A stretch of 64,000 nt of DNA from Flavobacteriales bacterium (GCA_013204105.1 JABMOM010000040.1:62001-126000); one strand, 5' to 3'. Positions 19,849-28,718 are shown, counted from the stretch's first letter. Numbers and translations are program-made. Notes: generated from the sequence alone by a model not told the origin.

Positions 19849-19875
19849 AAGACGTCTCAGGACGTCTTTTTTTTT
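19849..19875 (+). terminator. terminator of the thiolase gene
   Basis: An 8-bp stem AAGACGTC / GACGTCTT with loop TCAG runs into nine T residues, 22 bases after the stop codon. Confidence 0.9.
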
Positions 19876-19894
19876 ACCCAAAAGCCAAGCCTAA

Positions 19895-19929
19895 AATTGA
19901 AGTTGCAGTTGGGTTGAAATTAAACTTGA
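19895..19929. repeat. degenerate CAACTT-type hexamer tract
   Basis: AATTGAAGTTGCAGTTGGG... read on plus, the same GTTGAA/GTTGCA word set as the 12.7 kb tract, between the thiolase terminator and the ECF sigma promoter. Confidence 0.65.
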
Positions 19930-19954
19930 CATTCCCCCCATTGTGTCAGTCTTT

Positions 19955-19962
19955 TACATTTG
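19955..19962 (+). promoter_or_regulatory. -7 promoter box of the ECF sigma operon
   Basis: TACATTTG, exact TAnnTTTG match, 19 bases before the TTG start at 19982. The sigma gene therefore appears driven by the housekeeping sigma rather than by the GGGGTA/TTGTC promoter found at its presumed targets. Confidence 0.6.
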
Positions 19963-19981
19963 TACACCAACCTAGACCACC

Positions 19982-20563
19982 TTGTCCTTCATCGACTCCA
20001 GATCTGAATTTGAACGCGCCTTCCGAAGCCACTACAAAGGCTTGGTAATTTACGCTACACGTATGTTGCGCGATCAGGACAAAGCAGAGGATGCCGTGCA
20101 GCAGGTCTTTGTCTCTCTGTGGGAGAAACGTGATCAGATCGAAGTGCAGGGCAATGAAATGAGCTACCTCATGCGCAGCGTGCACAACGGCTGCCTCAAC
20201 CAGATCAAGCACGAAAAAGTAAAGTTAGACCATGCCGCGCACGAAATGCACACAGGTGAAGAGGCACACGTAGAAGATGCCTTAGAACAAGAGGAATTTC
20301 GACAGAAAGTGACAGAAACGGTGAAGGGCTTGCCTAGCCAATGCCGCAAAATCTTCTTGATGAGTCGCATTCAAGGAAAAAAATACCACGAGATCGCAGA
20401 AGAATTGGAATTGAGCGTAAAGACCGTTGAGAATCAGATGGGCAAGGCTTTGCGGATCATGCGTACGTCATTGCACGAAGAAGTGAGGGCCACGATGCGG
20501 GTCATTAAAACAATTTTATGGTTGACCATAGGGGTAAAGACTGCCTCAGTTGTCATTCAATAG
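19982..20563 (+). CDS. ECF RNA polymerase sigma factor
   Basis: 193 residues with sigma-70 region 2 (HYKGLVIYATRMLRDQDKAEDAVQQVFVSLW) and region 4 (LPSQCRKIFLMSRIQGKKYHEIAEELELSVKTVENQMGKAL), of the type that pairs with FecR anti-sigma factors in Bacteroidota. A short C-terminal hydrophobic tail (IKTILWLTIGVKTASVVIQ) is unusual for a cytosolic sigma. The start is TTG: the first internal ATG would delete part of region 2, and the TTG follows a TAnnTTTG box at proper distance. Followed three bases later by fecR. Probable targets are the twin promoters at 23614-23664 and 25687-25737. Confidence 0.92.
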   Translation: MSFIDSRSEFERAFRSHYKGLVIYATRMLRDQDKAEDAVQQVFVSLWEKRDQIEVQGNEMSYLMRSVHNGCLNQIKHEKVKLDHAAHEMHTGEEAHVEDALEQEEFRQKVTETVKGLPSQCRKIFLMSRIQGKKYHEIAEELELSVKTVENQMGKALRIMRTSLHEEVRATMRVIKTILWLTIGVKTASVVIQ

Positions 20564-20566
20564 GAA

Positions 20567-21559
20567 ATGTCTACGCAAAACGACCATATCGACTTCGACC
20601 TCATCGCCAAATATTTGGCCGGAGAAGCTGCTGCGTCTGAGGTTCAAGACCTCGAAAAACGCATGGAGGCGGACGCTGACTTCCAAAAGGAAGTGCATGC
20701 CATGCGCTCACTTTGGGACGCCGCCGGAGATGCTGTCATCGAAGTGGACGCAGAGGCAGGCTGGGAGAAGGTTTCTTCTTCTATAGGTGCAGAGGTCCTT
20801 TCCATCGACCGTCCAAGCCGAGCCAATCGCTCTTGGCTCTTGGCCGTTGCCGCTGCTGTAGTGTTGGCGGTTGCCATTCCATCTGTGCTCTGGTTGACCC
20901 AGAACAGCATCGAGATGATGACCCTCGAAAGCGGGGGGGCAATGGCGAGCCTCGACCTGAGTGATGGTTCACACGTTTCGCTTCAAGAAGGATCCAGCAT
21001 CCACTACCCCGATAGATTCGAAAGCGATCAGCGCGAGGTTTGGCTGGATGGTGTTGGTTTTTTTGAAATTTCTGCCGACAAAGAGCACCCCTTTATTGTG
21101 CACACCTCTCACGGCGATGTGCGCGTTGTTGGAACGGCCTTCGAGGTCGACACCCGCATGGTTGAAGAAGGAATCCTCGTAGAGGTGCAGGAAGGCATCG
21201 TGGAGGTAAGCGACTCAAAAACAAACCTCAACCAGCGGGTTGAGGCTGGCGAAGCGGTCAAGCTCTCGACCAAAACCCAAACGATTGAGTTCACAGAGCA
21301 TTTAGAGCCAGATGCCTTCTTTTGGAAAGACCGTACCATTCGCTTCAAGAAGACGGAATTGGAGCAGGTGATCAAAACATTAGAAGACGCCTATGGTGTT
21401 CAAATAGCGTTAGGATCCGAAAACATTGCTGGGTGTGAACTCACCGCTACGTTTAAAGACGAGACCATCGAATCCATCCTAGACATCATTTCTACCACGC
21501 TCCGACTAGAATTAACCGAAATCGATGGCGACTACACCCTCTCGGGTGAAGGCTGCTAA
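20567..21559 (+). CDS. FecR-type anti-sigma factor with DUF4974
   Basis: 330 residues. A short cytosolic N-terminal domain (DHIDFDLIAKYLAGEAAASEV), one membrane helix (about 86-108, SWLLAVAAAVVLAVAIPSV), a periplasmic FecR domain (about 125-220; DGSHVSLQEGSSIHYP, VWLDGVGFFEI, VRVVGTAFEV) and a C-terminal DUF4974 domain (about 250-325). It should hold the sigma factor at the membrane until a periplasmic signal arrives, classically through the signalling domain of an outer-membrane receptor. The protein encoded next carries an STN domain, the natural partner fold for this signalling, though it is not a standard receptor. Confidence 0.93.
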   Translation: MSTQNDHIDFDLIAKYLAGEAAASEVQDLEKRMEADADFQKEVHAMRSLWDAAGDAVIEVDAEAGWEKVSSSIGAEVLSIDRPSRANRSWLLAVAAAVVLAVAIPSVLWLTQNSIEMMTLESGGAMASLDLSDGSHVSLQEGSSIHYPDRFESDQREVWLDGVGFFEISADKEHPFIVHTSHGDVRVVGTAFEVDTRMVEEGILVEVQEGIVEVSDSKTNLNQRVEAGEAVKLSTKTQTIEFTEHLEPDAFFWKDRTIRFKKTELEQVIKTLEDAYGVQIALGSENIAGCELTATFKDETIESILDIISTTLRLELTEIDGDYTLSGEGC

Positions 21560-21564
21560 ATGCC

Positions 21565-23604
21565 ATGAAACGGATCGTCTTCATCACCGCGATTTGGCTC
21601 CCCTCACTCCTCACCTTTGGGCAATGCTTAGAAGAACGCGTTAGCCTTTTTTGCACGCAATGCTCCATTGACGAGGCCTTGGATCGCTTAGAGGCACAAG
21701 TGTCCTGCTCCTTCAGCTACAACGCGCGCAATTTTGATGCTGCGGAATTCGTAGACCTGCAATTGGATGACGTAAAACTCCGTGAGGCCGTCAAAAAGGC
21801 CACCGCTGACCGGTACCAGATCAAAGAACGCGGGCGGCATGTCATCCTCATTGAAAAGCGAAACCTTCAGGAGCAAAAAAGCAAGAAGCAGGAATACATC
21901 ATCGAAGGTTACATCCGCAATTCGACTACGGGACAAGTGGTTCAAAATGCGACTGTCTACGCCGTAGAGAACAAGTATTCTGCCCTTAGTGATGCCGCGG
22001 GTTACTATCGCATCCAACTCGTGACCGACGAGGAGCAATTTGGCCTCAGCTACAGTCGTCAGTCGTTCTTTGATACCATTATTGTGGTGAGTCCAGCCAT
22101 TCAAGAGGTGCGACAAGACATTCAGCTCATGCCCCATTCCGTGGCCCCTCCCACCATTCCAACCATGCACGCAGAATTACCTCAACGCGTACGCGAAGTT
22201 GAGCAATTGCCCATGGTAAAACTCCTCGTTCCCGACGTGCAGGCCCAGCGTGCCATGAACCTTGAGTTTTTAGAGGATATTCCGGTACAGTTCTCGTTGA
22301 CACCTAGCATGGGAACGAACAAGCTCACTAGTGGTATGAGCAACAACCTGTTTTCGGTCAACCTTCTCGGAGGCTATAACGCAGGGGTCAGAGGCCTAGA
22401 GGCCGGCGTTGGCGTGAACATCATCCGCCAAAACGTAACGGGCATTCAAGGAGCAGGCATTGGAAACATTGTAGGAGGTGAGGTACGAGGTATACAAGCA
22501 GCTGGCATCTTTAACAACGTACGTGGGTCCGTTAAAGGACTTCAAGCGGGCGGGATCTACAACATCGTACTCGATACCATCATTGGCTGTCAAGCTGGGG
22601 GCGTGTTCAATATTCTCAACGGAAGCATCACAGGAGCTCAGATAGGTGGCGTCTTCAACATTGCAACCGAAAGCATGTCCGGCCTGCAAGCATCCGGCGT
22701 GTTTAACATCACGCAACAGAATGTGAAATTTGCCCAAATCGCCGGGGTCTTCAACCTCGCTGGAACGGTTACAGGGTTTCAAGCTGCAGGCCTGTTCAAC
22801 CACGCCAATGACAGCGTCACCGGAACGCAGCTCGCTGGATTTTCCAACACCGCCATGAACGATGTGGAAGGGGTTCAAATCGCAGGTTTTGGAAATCTAT
22901 CAGGTGGAGAGCTGTCTGGAGTCCAATTGGCTGGCTTCGGGAACTATGCGCGCGACGTAAAAGGGGACCAATATGCTGGAGCCATAAATATCAGTCGTGA
23001 TGTAAACCGTCAGGTCTCGGGCTTGATCAATATCGGCCGAACCGTAGATAAATTGCAATTGGGCTTTATAAACTTTTCAGATTCAGCTGCCCGCTCATTC
23101 GGCTTCCTCTCATTCTCGCGCAAGGGCGTTAACTCAATCGATCTTTTTGCAGACGAGGTCAGTATGGTCAACGTTTCTTACCATACCGGTAGTAAATTCT
23201 TTTACAACATCCTGCAGGTTGGATTTGGCTCGTACACGGGTCTTTCGATTTTCAGTTATGGCTACGGCTTTGGTACAGACATAGGAGATCCCGAAAATCG
23301 TATGCACCTGCACCTAGAGTTCCTTGTGCGACAACTCGACCATTTGGCCAAACCGAAGCATGTATTAAACCTCAACCTCAAGTTCGACCCGAGCATTTCC
23401 ATCCGATTGGGTAAAAAACGACCCACGTTGGTATTTGGACCATCCTTCAACCTTCTCTTCAGAAATGGCCTGCTCCAAAATACAGATACGGACAACGGAG
23501 CTGTACTGGTTGACATCCCAAGTCAGCCCCCTATTTTCAAGCCGATGGAGGGTGTATTTGACGGTCGGGCATGGCTCGGAGGCCGCTTGGGACTTCGGTT
23601 CTAA
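21565..23604 (+). CDS. STN-domain protein with 16-residue GxQxAGxxN repeats
   Basis: 679 residues. A signal peptide (1-19), an STN (secretin/TonB short N-terminal) domain (about 25-95), a carboxypeptidase-regulatory-like beta domain (about 108-180), a linker, then about fifteen tandem repeats of a 16-residue unit (consensus G-[IV]-Q-x-A-G-[FV]-x-N, then seven variable positions; about 268-520). A C-terminal beta-rich part (about 520-679) probably forms outer-membrane strands and ends in LGLRF. The repeats resemble those called LA_2272-type surface repeats. No TonB plug is visible, so an STN domain here is odd. It directly follows fecR by five bases, so it is probably the signal input or output of the sigma switch. 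Confidence 0.75.
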   Translation: MKRIVFITAIWLPSLLTFGQCLEERVSLFCTQCSIDEALDRLEAQVSCSFSYNARNFDAAEFVDLQLDDVKLREAVKKATADRYQIKERGRHVILIEKRNLQEQKSKKQEYIIEGYIRNSTTGQVVQNATVYAVENKYSALSDAAGYYRIQLVTDEEQFGLSYSRQSFFDTIIVVSPAIQEVRQDIQLMPHSVAPPTIPTMHAELPQRVREVEQLPMVKLLVPDVQAQRAMNLEFLEDIPVQFSLTPSMGTNKLTSGMSNNLFSVNLLGGYNAGVRGLEAGVGVNIIRQNVTGIQGAGIGNIVGGEVRGIQAAGIFNNVRGSVKGLQAGGIYNIVLDTIIGCQAGGVFNILNGSITGAQIGGVFNIATESMSGLQASGVFNITQQNVKFAQIAGVFNLAGTVTGFQAAGLFNHANDSVTGTQLAGFSNTAMNDVEGVQIAGFGNLSGGELSGVQLAGFGNYARDVKGDQYAGAINISRDVNRQVSGLINIGRTVDKLQLGFINFSDSAARSFGFLSFSRKGVNSIDLFADEVSMVNVSYHTGSKFFYNILQVGFGSYTGLSIFSYGYGFGTDIGDPENRMHLHLEFLVRQLDHLAKPKHVLNLNLKFDPSISIRLGKKRPTLVFGPSFNLLFRNGLLQNTDTDNGAVLVDIPSQPPIFKPMEGVFDGRAWLGGRLGLRF

Positions 23605-23664
23605 TTTTTTTTTCATCCCGCATAGGGGTATTTTATTTCATGGTTGTCATTCTAGTGTAAGACA
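23605..23664 (+). promoter_or_regulatory. two-block ECF-type promoter, copy 1
   Basis: A T run, then CATCCCGCATAGGGGTA (23614-23630), a 13-base spacer, TTGTCATTCTAG (23644-23655) and GTAAGACA. GGGGTA and GTC are 15 bases apart, as for -35/-10 elements of ECF promoters. TTGTC and GACAA at the ends form an inverted repeat. It lies 31 bases before the GIN-domain lipoprotein gene. Copy 2 is at 25687-25737 with the same blocks and an unrelated spacer. Confidence 0.7.
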
Positions 23665-23694
23665 AAAACAATAACACATTAAACACTAGAACAC

Positions 23695-24420
23695 ATGAAA
23701 ACTAATCTCATCATCGCTACAGCTTTCGCAGGACTCTCTCTTATCTCTTGTAACAAAGACAAATTCCCTTATTGCATCCGAGCTAACGGGAACATCATCG
23801 AAGAGACACGCACCTTGACCGAATTTGAAGACGTAGACTTCAACATGCCCGGTAAGCTTTACATAAAGCAAGACACCACGATCAAGAACGCAACACTCAC
23901 CATTAAGACAAGTGAAAACATCATGGACCGGATTGAAACGGATGTAAAGAGCAACACGCTTAAAATCACCGACAACCAATGCATCCGCAAGCTGAAGACC
24001 TTTGAAGTGTACCTCACCGTCAAAGACCTGGAGGATGTTCGCCTCAACGGCTCTGGAGACGTGATTACCGAAAACACCATCGTAGCCGACGCCCTTTCCT
24101 TCAGCATCAACGGCTCAGGAAGCGTGGATGCTTCAGTGAAATCTAAGGAACTTTTACTCGACATCAACGGAAGTGGCGACATGGACGTGGAAGGTCAGAC
24201 CAATGACATCGACATCGACATCAATGGCAGCGGCAATGTGCACGCATACGATGTGGACGCGATCAATGGCTATGTGGACATCTCTGGAAGCGGAAACTGT
24301 GAGATCAACGCATCCGACGCACTCGACGTGGGCATCTCTGGAAGCGGCAATGTATACTACCTAGGATCACCTCGCGTCACTGTGAACACATCCGGTTCTG
24401 GTAGCATCCAGGCTAAGTAA
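23695..24420 (+). CDS. GIN-domain (DUF2807) lipoprotein
   Basis: 241 residues with a lipoprotein signal peptide (lipobox LISC, Cys19) and a DUF2807 beta-helix domain. The domain shows the characteristic NGSGD/SGSGN turns, repeated seven or eight times (NGSGDV, NGSGSV, NGSGDM, NGSGNV, SGSGNC, SGSGNV, SGSGSI), and an early LTEFEDVDFNMPGKLYI strand. Such domains are called putative auto-transporter adhesin heads; function is not established. It is the first gene behind copy 1 of the ECF-type promoter and is followed after 21 bases by a repeat protein, forming a probable two-gene transcript. Confidence 0.9.
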   Translation: MKTNLIIATAFAGLSLISCNKDKFPYCIRANGNIIEETRTLTEFEDVDFNMPGKLYIKQDTTIKNATLTIKTSENIMDRIETDVKSNTLKITDNQCIRKLKTFEVYLTVKDLEDVRLNGSGDVITENTIVADALSFSINGSGSVDASVKSKELLLDINGSGDMDVEGQTNDIDIDINGSGNVHAYDVDAINGYVDISGSGNCEINASDALDVGISGSGNVYYLGSPRVTVNTSGSGSIQAK

Positions 24421-24441
24421 TCACCCCTTACAAACACCACC

Positions 24442-25677
24442 ATGAAAACAAGGAAGATCATCTTGACTGGGATACTTATGTCCATAGTTTTCCAGTCGAT
24501 CGCCAACGAACCGGACAGTGCCAACGCTACAGCGGCAGATAGTGTACGACCATTTCAAGTCACGTTCATCACGCCGTTCGGAACCAACGGATACCTGAGT
24601 ACCACCTCCGTCAACAACATCAGCCTGAACATCATTGCAGGCTACAACGGAGGACTGCAAGGAATCGAAGTCGGTGGAGTAGCAAATGTGCTCCAGCACG
24701 ACATGGAAGGCATCCAATGCGCAGGCTTCGCCAACCTCGTTGCCGGTAACATGCAAGGAATCCAGACAGCTGGATTTGCCAACCTGGTCGGAGGATCTTC
24801 AGATGGATTCATGGTCAGTGGCTTCACCAATCATGCTGCAAAAGGTGGACAGCTCGTGCAGATCGCAGGATTCTCGAACCAGGCCATGGGCACCTTCACG
24901 GGTGCTCAGGTGGCCGGGTTCGGAAACCTCGTCACCGACAGCGCAGAAGGCGTGCAGGTAGCAGGATTCGCCAACTTTGCCGGAGCAGGATCTGACGTCA
25001 CACAAGTTGCTGGATTCATGAACTCAGCACGCGGAAGCGTCACCGGCGGACAAGCCGCCGGGTTCTTGAACCAGGCCTACGACATCGATGGAATCCAAGC
25101 CAGTGGCTTTCTGAATATCGCCCGCAACGTACACGGAGTGCAAATCGGCTTCATCAACGTAGCCGATTCATTCAGCGCTGGAGTGCCCATCGGATTTCTA
25201 AGCCTCGTAAAGAACGGACATCGGCAATTGCTCCTGCAAGCGAACGAATTGCAGTGGGGCGAAGTACAACTCCATACAGGTGTGGCAAAGTTGTACAACG
25301 TCTTTGCAGCATCCTTGAAACCAATGGGCGATCAGCCGGGATGGGCCTTTGGCTACGGACTGGGGACTACCTTGCTCAACCGTGATGTGTCTGACATCCG
25401 CATGGAAGCGGTGGTCTACCACATCAATGAAGGCGAGTTTTGGACAAGCGCGCTAAACAACCTTGTTCGGATCACTGCTCGCTATGAGTTCCATCCTAAA
25501 GGAAATGGCTTCGGAATCAGCGCAGGTCCTTCTTTGAATTTTCACACCAGCAGCAAGTCAGACTTCTACGGTGATCCCTTTCATTCTAAAACACCTCCCT
25601 ACTCCATCCTTTCAGACGAAGGGCTGGCCTTGACCCGCAATTTCTGGGTCGGCGGACAGCTCGGAGTAACCTTCTGA
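24442..25677 (+). CDS. 16-residue GxQxAGxxN repeat surface protein
   Basis: 411 residues; signal peptide (1-22, ending SIANEP). About eleven to twelve 16-residue units (GIQCAGFANL, GAQVAGFGNL, GVQVAGFANF and similar) span about 70-245, then a beta-rich C-terminal part ends LGVTF, consistent with an outer-membrane strand end. It is a paralogue of the STN-bearing protein at 21565 but lacks the STN and carboxypeptidase-like domains; both share the GFINVADS/GFINFSDS transition and the GFLSL segment. It probably shares the transcript of the GIN lipoprotein. Function unknown; cell-surface or outer-membrane location inferred. Confidence 0.75.
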   Translation: MKTRKIILTGILMSIVFQSIANEPDSANATAADSVRPFQVTFITPFGTNGYLSTTSVNNISLNIIAGYNGGLQGIEVGGVANVLQHDMEGIQCAGFANLVAGNMQGIQTAGFANLVGGSSDGFMVSGFTNHAAKGGQLVQIAGFSNQAMGTFTGAQVAGFGNLVTDSAEGVQVAGFANFAGAGSDVTQVAGFMNSARGSVTGGQAAGFLNQAYDIDGIQASGFLNIARNVHGVQIGFINVADSFSAGVPIGFLSLVKNGHRQLLLQANELQWGEVQLHTGVAKLYNVFAASLKPMGDQPGWAFGYGLGTTLLNRDVSDIRMEAVVYHINEGEFWTSALNNLVRITARYEFHPKGNGFGISAGPSLNFHTSSKSDFYGDPFHSKTPPYSILSDEGLALTRNFWVGGQLGVTF

Positions 25678-25686
25678 TCTTTTTTT

Positions 25687-25737
25687 CATCCCGCATAGGG
25701 GTAATTAAAATCAGAGTTGTCATTCTAGGGTAAGACA
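25687..25737 (+). promoter_or_regulatory. two-block ECF-type promoter, copy 2
   Basis: The 17-base block CATCCCGCATAGGGGTA (25687-25703) is identical to copy 1. A 13-base spacer with different sequence, TTGTCATTCTAG (25717-25728) identical to copy 1, and TAAGACA follow. It stands 44 bases before the TonB receptor gene. Confidence 0.7.
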
Positions 25738-25780
25738 CAAAAAAATACAACGGTCAAACACTACTATAAAACAAGAACTC

Positions 25781-28114
25781 ATGAAAACCTCCCTATTCTT
25801 CCTTTCGATCCTTCTTTGCTTTACGCAATCACTCTTTGCTCAATCGCCTACCCAGACCATTCGTGGAAAGGTGATCGATGAGCAGAGCAACGCTCCCCTG
25901 ATCGGCGCTAACGTGGTCGTCATCGGCAGCCAGCCCTTCATAGGCGCAAGCACAGACCTAGACGGCAACTTCCGAATGGACAATGTGCCCGTAGGACGCC
26001 AAACCCTTCGCATCTCTTACCTCGGATACGAGCAGCGAGAAATGCCCAACGTACTCGTCAATTCCGGAAAGGAAATGGTCCTGGAGATCCAACTCATCGA
26101 GTCCATCGAGACCCTGAGAGAAGTGGTCGTTGAAGGCACGACTGAGCGCGGCGAGCACCTCAACCAAATGGCCACCGTTAGTGCACGCACCTTTACAGTA
26201 GAAGAGACCAAGCGTTATGCAGGTGCCATTGATGATCCTGCCCGTATGGCCTCTAGTTATGCAGGAGTAGGTGTAGTCGACGGAGACAACGACCTCGTAA
26301 TCCGTGGCAACTCTTCTCGTGGAATGCTTTGGAAAATGGAAGGCATTGAAATTCCTAACCCGAACCATTTTAGTGAGCAAGGAACCAGCGGCGGACCGAT
26401 CAGCATGTTAAACTCTAACATGATGGGAACATCCGAATTCTATACTGGCGCCTTCCCCGCAGAGTATGGCAATGGCTTTTCAGGCGTCTTTGATATCAAC
26501 CTCCGAAAAGGAAACAATGAAAAACGCGAGTACAGTCTGGGCGTTGGTATCCTAGGAACGGATCTTTCCGTGGAAGGCCCTTTCAAGAAAGGATATGCGG
26601 GATCTTATTTGGTAAACTACCGCTACTCTACCCTCGCCGCCTTCAGCTTCATTGGATTGGACATCGTGGGAGACATCATCCCTCAGTTTCAAGATTTGAG
26701 CTATAACATTTACCTGCCCTCCAAAAAGTTCGGCACCTTCAGTCTCTTTGGCCTGGGCGGATCGGGCAATGTAGACGATCAATGGCGCACCGCTGACTAC
26801 GATTTTGATGAATACGTCCAAACCGACATGGGCGTAACCGGACTGACCCATTCCTACCTCATTGGAGACAAGACACTGATCAAGACGGTCGGCGCTGTAA
26901 TGGGAACCAAGCGTTTGTACAGCCAATTCCAAAGCGATACAGTAACCGGTAATCAAATACGCCAGAGCTTCGGAACCACAAATAAAGACATGGCCTTGCG
27001 CATCAATACCAGCGTAAAGCACAAATTCAATGCAAAGCACACCTTGAAGACAGGGCTCATCTATAACCACATCTTGTTTGACTATGATGAATTCTCGAAC
27101 TTCAGTGGCGACGGCAAGGAAACCCTTCTCGACGCAAAAGGTGACGGTGATCGCTGGCAAGCTTATTCACAGTGGCAGTATCGTGCTTCTTCACGATTGA
27201 CGTTCAACTCTGGTTTGCACTATACACACTTCGTCATCACCGATGAGCATCGTGTAGACCCACGTTTCGGTGCACGCCTCCAACTCAATGATGGATCTGC
27301 GTTGACTGCTGGCTTCGGTACCCACACCAAGTCATGGGACATGAGTGTATACTACGCGACTGGTATGGATCCAAACGGAGAAGAATACCGTCCGAACGAA
27401 AACCTGAAGATGCTCCAGAGCGCGCACTATGTATTGGGCTATGAGCGTCAGCTTACGCCAAACATCCACGCCAAGGTGGAGGCATACTACCAACAATTAG
27501 GCGGTGTACCAATCGAAGAGAACGACAGTTCTTATGTTTCTGCACTGAATTCTTACGGTGGCTACAGCAATGTGCCCATGGTAAACAAAGGAACCGGCAG
27601 CAACTACGGGATCGAGCTCACGGTTGAGCGTTACTTCCAAGATCAGTTCTTCTTCATGTTGACTTCTTCCCTCTTCAACTCCACCTACGTTGGAGGCGAC
27701 GGTGTAGAGCGCAACACGGCACACAACAACAACTACATCCACAACTTGCAATTCGGTAAGGAATGGAACATGGGCAGTCCTAAGCATGTCTTCGGAATCA
27801 GCGCAAAAGGCGTCTGGGCTGGCGGCAGACGAACGACTCCGATCTTATTAGCCGCTTCCAGAGATGCAGGTTACACCATCCGAGACAACACCCGTGGGTA
27901 CGAAGGACGATTGGCTGCGTACATCCGTCCCGACGTGCAATTGACATACCGCATCAATGGAAAGAAGGCTTCACACCTCATCAAGCTGGACGTACAGAAT
28001 TGCATCAACCGCGAGAATCCTTGGTACGACTACTACAACCCATATACAGACCAAATAGAATCAAGCTATCAGGTTGGCATCCTTCCCGTACTCGCTTATA
28101 AGATTCAATTCTAG
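25781..28114 (+). CDS. TonB-dependent receptor with carboxypeptidase-like N-domain
   Basis: 777 residues: signal peptide (1-20), carboxypeptidase-regulatory-like domain (about 24-110; IRGKVIDEQSNAPLIGANVVV), a TonB plug (about 125-235; DPARMASSYAGV, LVIRGNSSRGMLWKMEGI, AEYGNGFSGVFDI) and a large beta-barrel to the C-terminal phenylalanine. There is no SusD partner, so glycan uptake is not indicated. There is no STN domain on this receptor; the only STN of the locus is on the 21565 protein. Placed behind ECF-type promoter copy 2, and followed by a terminator. The transported ligand is unknown. Confidence 0.92.
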   Translation: MKTSLFFLSILLCFTQSLFAQSPTQTIRGKVIDEQSNAPLIGANVVVIGSQPFIGASTDLDGNFRMDNVPVGRQTLRISYLGYEQREMPNVLVNSGKEMVLEIQLIESIETLREVVVEGTTERGEHLNQMATVSARTFTVEETKRYAGAIDDPARMASSYAGVGVVDGDNDLVIRGNSSRGMLWKMEGIEIPNPNHFSEQGTSGGPISMLNSNMMGTSEFYTGAFPAEYGNGFSGVFDINLRKGNNEKREYSLGVGILGTDLSVEGPFKKGYAGSYLVNYRYSTLAAFSFIGLDIVGDIIPQFQDLSYNIYLPSKKFGTFSLFGLGGSGNVDDQWRTADYDFDEYVQTDMGVTGLTHSYLIGDKTLIKTVGAVMGTKRLYSQFQSDTVTGNQIRQSFGTTNKDMALRINTSVKHKFNAKHTLKTGLIYNHILFDYDEFSNFSGDGKETLLDAKGDGDRWQAYSQWQYRASSRLTFNSGLHYTHFVITDEHRVDPRFGARLQLNDGSALTAGFGTHTKSWDMSVYYATGMDPNGEEYRPNENLKMLQSAHYVLGYERQLTPNIHAKVEAYYQQLGGVPIEENDSSYVSALNSYGGYSNVPMVNKGTGSNYGIELTVERYFQDQFFFMLTSSLFNSTYVGGDGVERNTAHNNNYIHNLQFGKEWNMGSPKHVFGISAKGVWAGGRRTTPILLAASRDAGYTIRDNTRGYEGRLAAYIRPDVQLTYRINGKKASHLIKLDVQNCINRENPWYDYYNPYTDQIESSYQVGILPVLAYKIQF

Positions 28115-28150
28115 AGGACTGTACCTCACATACATGCTATCAACCATTGC

Positions 28151-28179
28151 AAACAGGCGCCTCAAGCGTCTGTTTTGCT
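28151..28179 (+). terminator. terminator of the TonB receptor gene
   Basis: AAACAGGCGC (28151-28160) pairs with GCGTCTGTTT (28166-28175) with one G-T pair and a five-base loop, running into TTTTGCTTT. Confidence 0.8.
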
Positions 28180-28344
28180 TTCTAACCGTTGGGCAATTAA
28201 GGCTTGAATCGTGTTGAATAAATCCATAACCTTGTCTTTGCAGCGAACCCTTTTCATCTTATTACGTTCTAGGTAAGGATCGTAAGAACATTTGTCAAGG
28301 CTCAATGCGCTTACTTCACTGAATAATCTATTAATCGACAAACC

Positions 28345-28716
28345 ATGGTCAACATCCATTACGATGAAGAGACCGGAATCCTAAAGATGACGTACAGTGG
28401 TCTTGTCGAAGTTGCGGATATTCATCGTTTCATCGATCACATTCGCCTCGATGATCGGCTGCCGGAAAAGTTGATCGTATTGCACCACGCCGAAGGTGTG
28501 GGAAGTTCATTGAAAATGAAAGACCTTCTCTTCTTCTCCAAAGAGATGAAAAAAGGCACTGCACGGTTTGATTCTGTAAGGGCTGCGGTATTCACCAAAA
28601 ATTCACTCTCATTGACGTTGTCCAAGCTCTACGAGCGGCTGAACATGGACAAGAACACGAAGTTCAAGACCTTCAACAGCGAGCGCGCTGCAGTGGCGTG
28701 GTTAGTGGAGATTTAG
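28345..28716 (+). CDS. SpoIIAA/STAS-like small protein
   Basis: 123 residues, no signal peptide or membrane helix. The pattern of alternating strands and helices (ILKMTYSGLVEVADIHRFID, KLIVLHHAEGVG, SVRAAVFTKNSLSLTLSKLYERL) looks like SpoIIAA-like/STAS proteins that are widespread and mostly uncharacterised. Probably cytosolic. It stands alone between the TonB receptor terminator and an inverted repeat. Overall fold is a moderate-confidence reading; function unknown. Confidence 0.65.
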   Translation: MVNIHYDEETGILKMTYSGLVEVADIHRFIDHIRLDDRLPEKLIVLHHAEGVGSSLKMKDLLFFSKEMKKGTARFDSVRAAVFTKNSLSLTLSKLYERLNMDKNTKFKTFNSERAAVAWLVEI

Positions 28717-28718
28717 GG

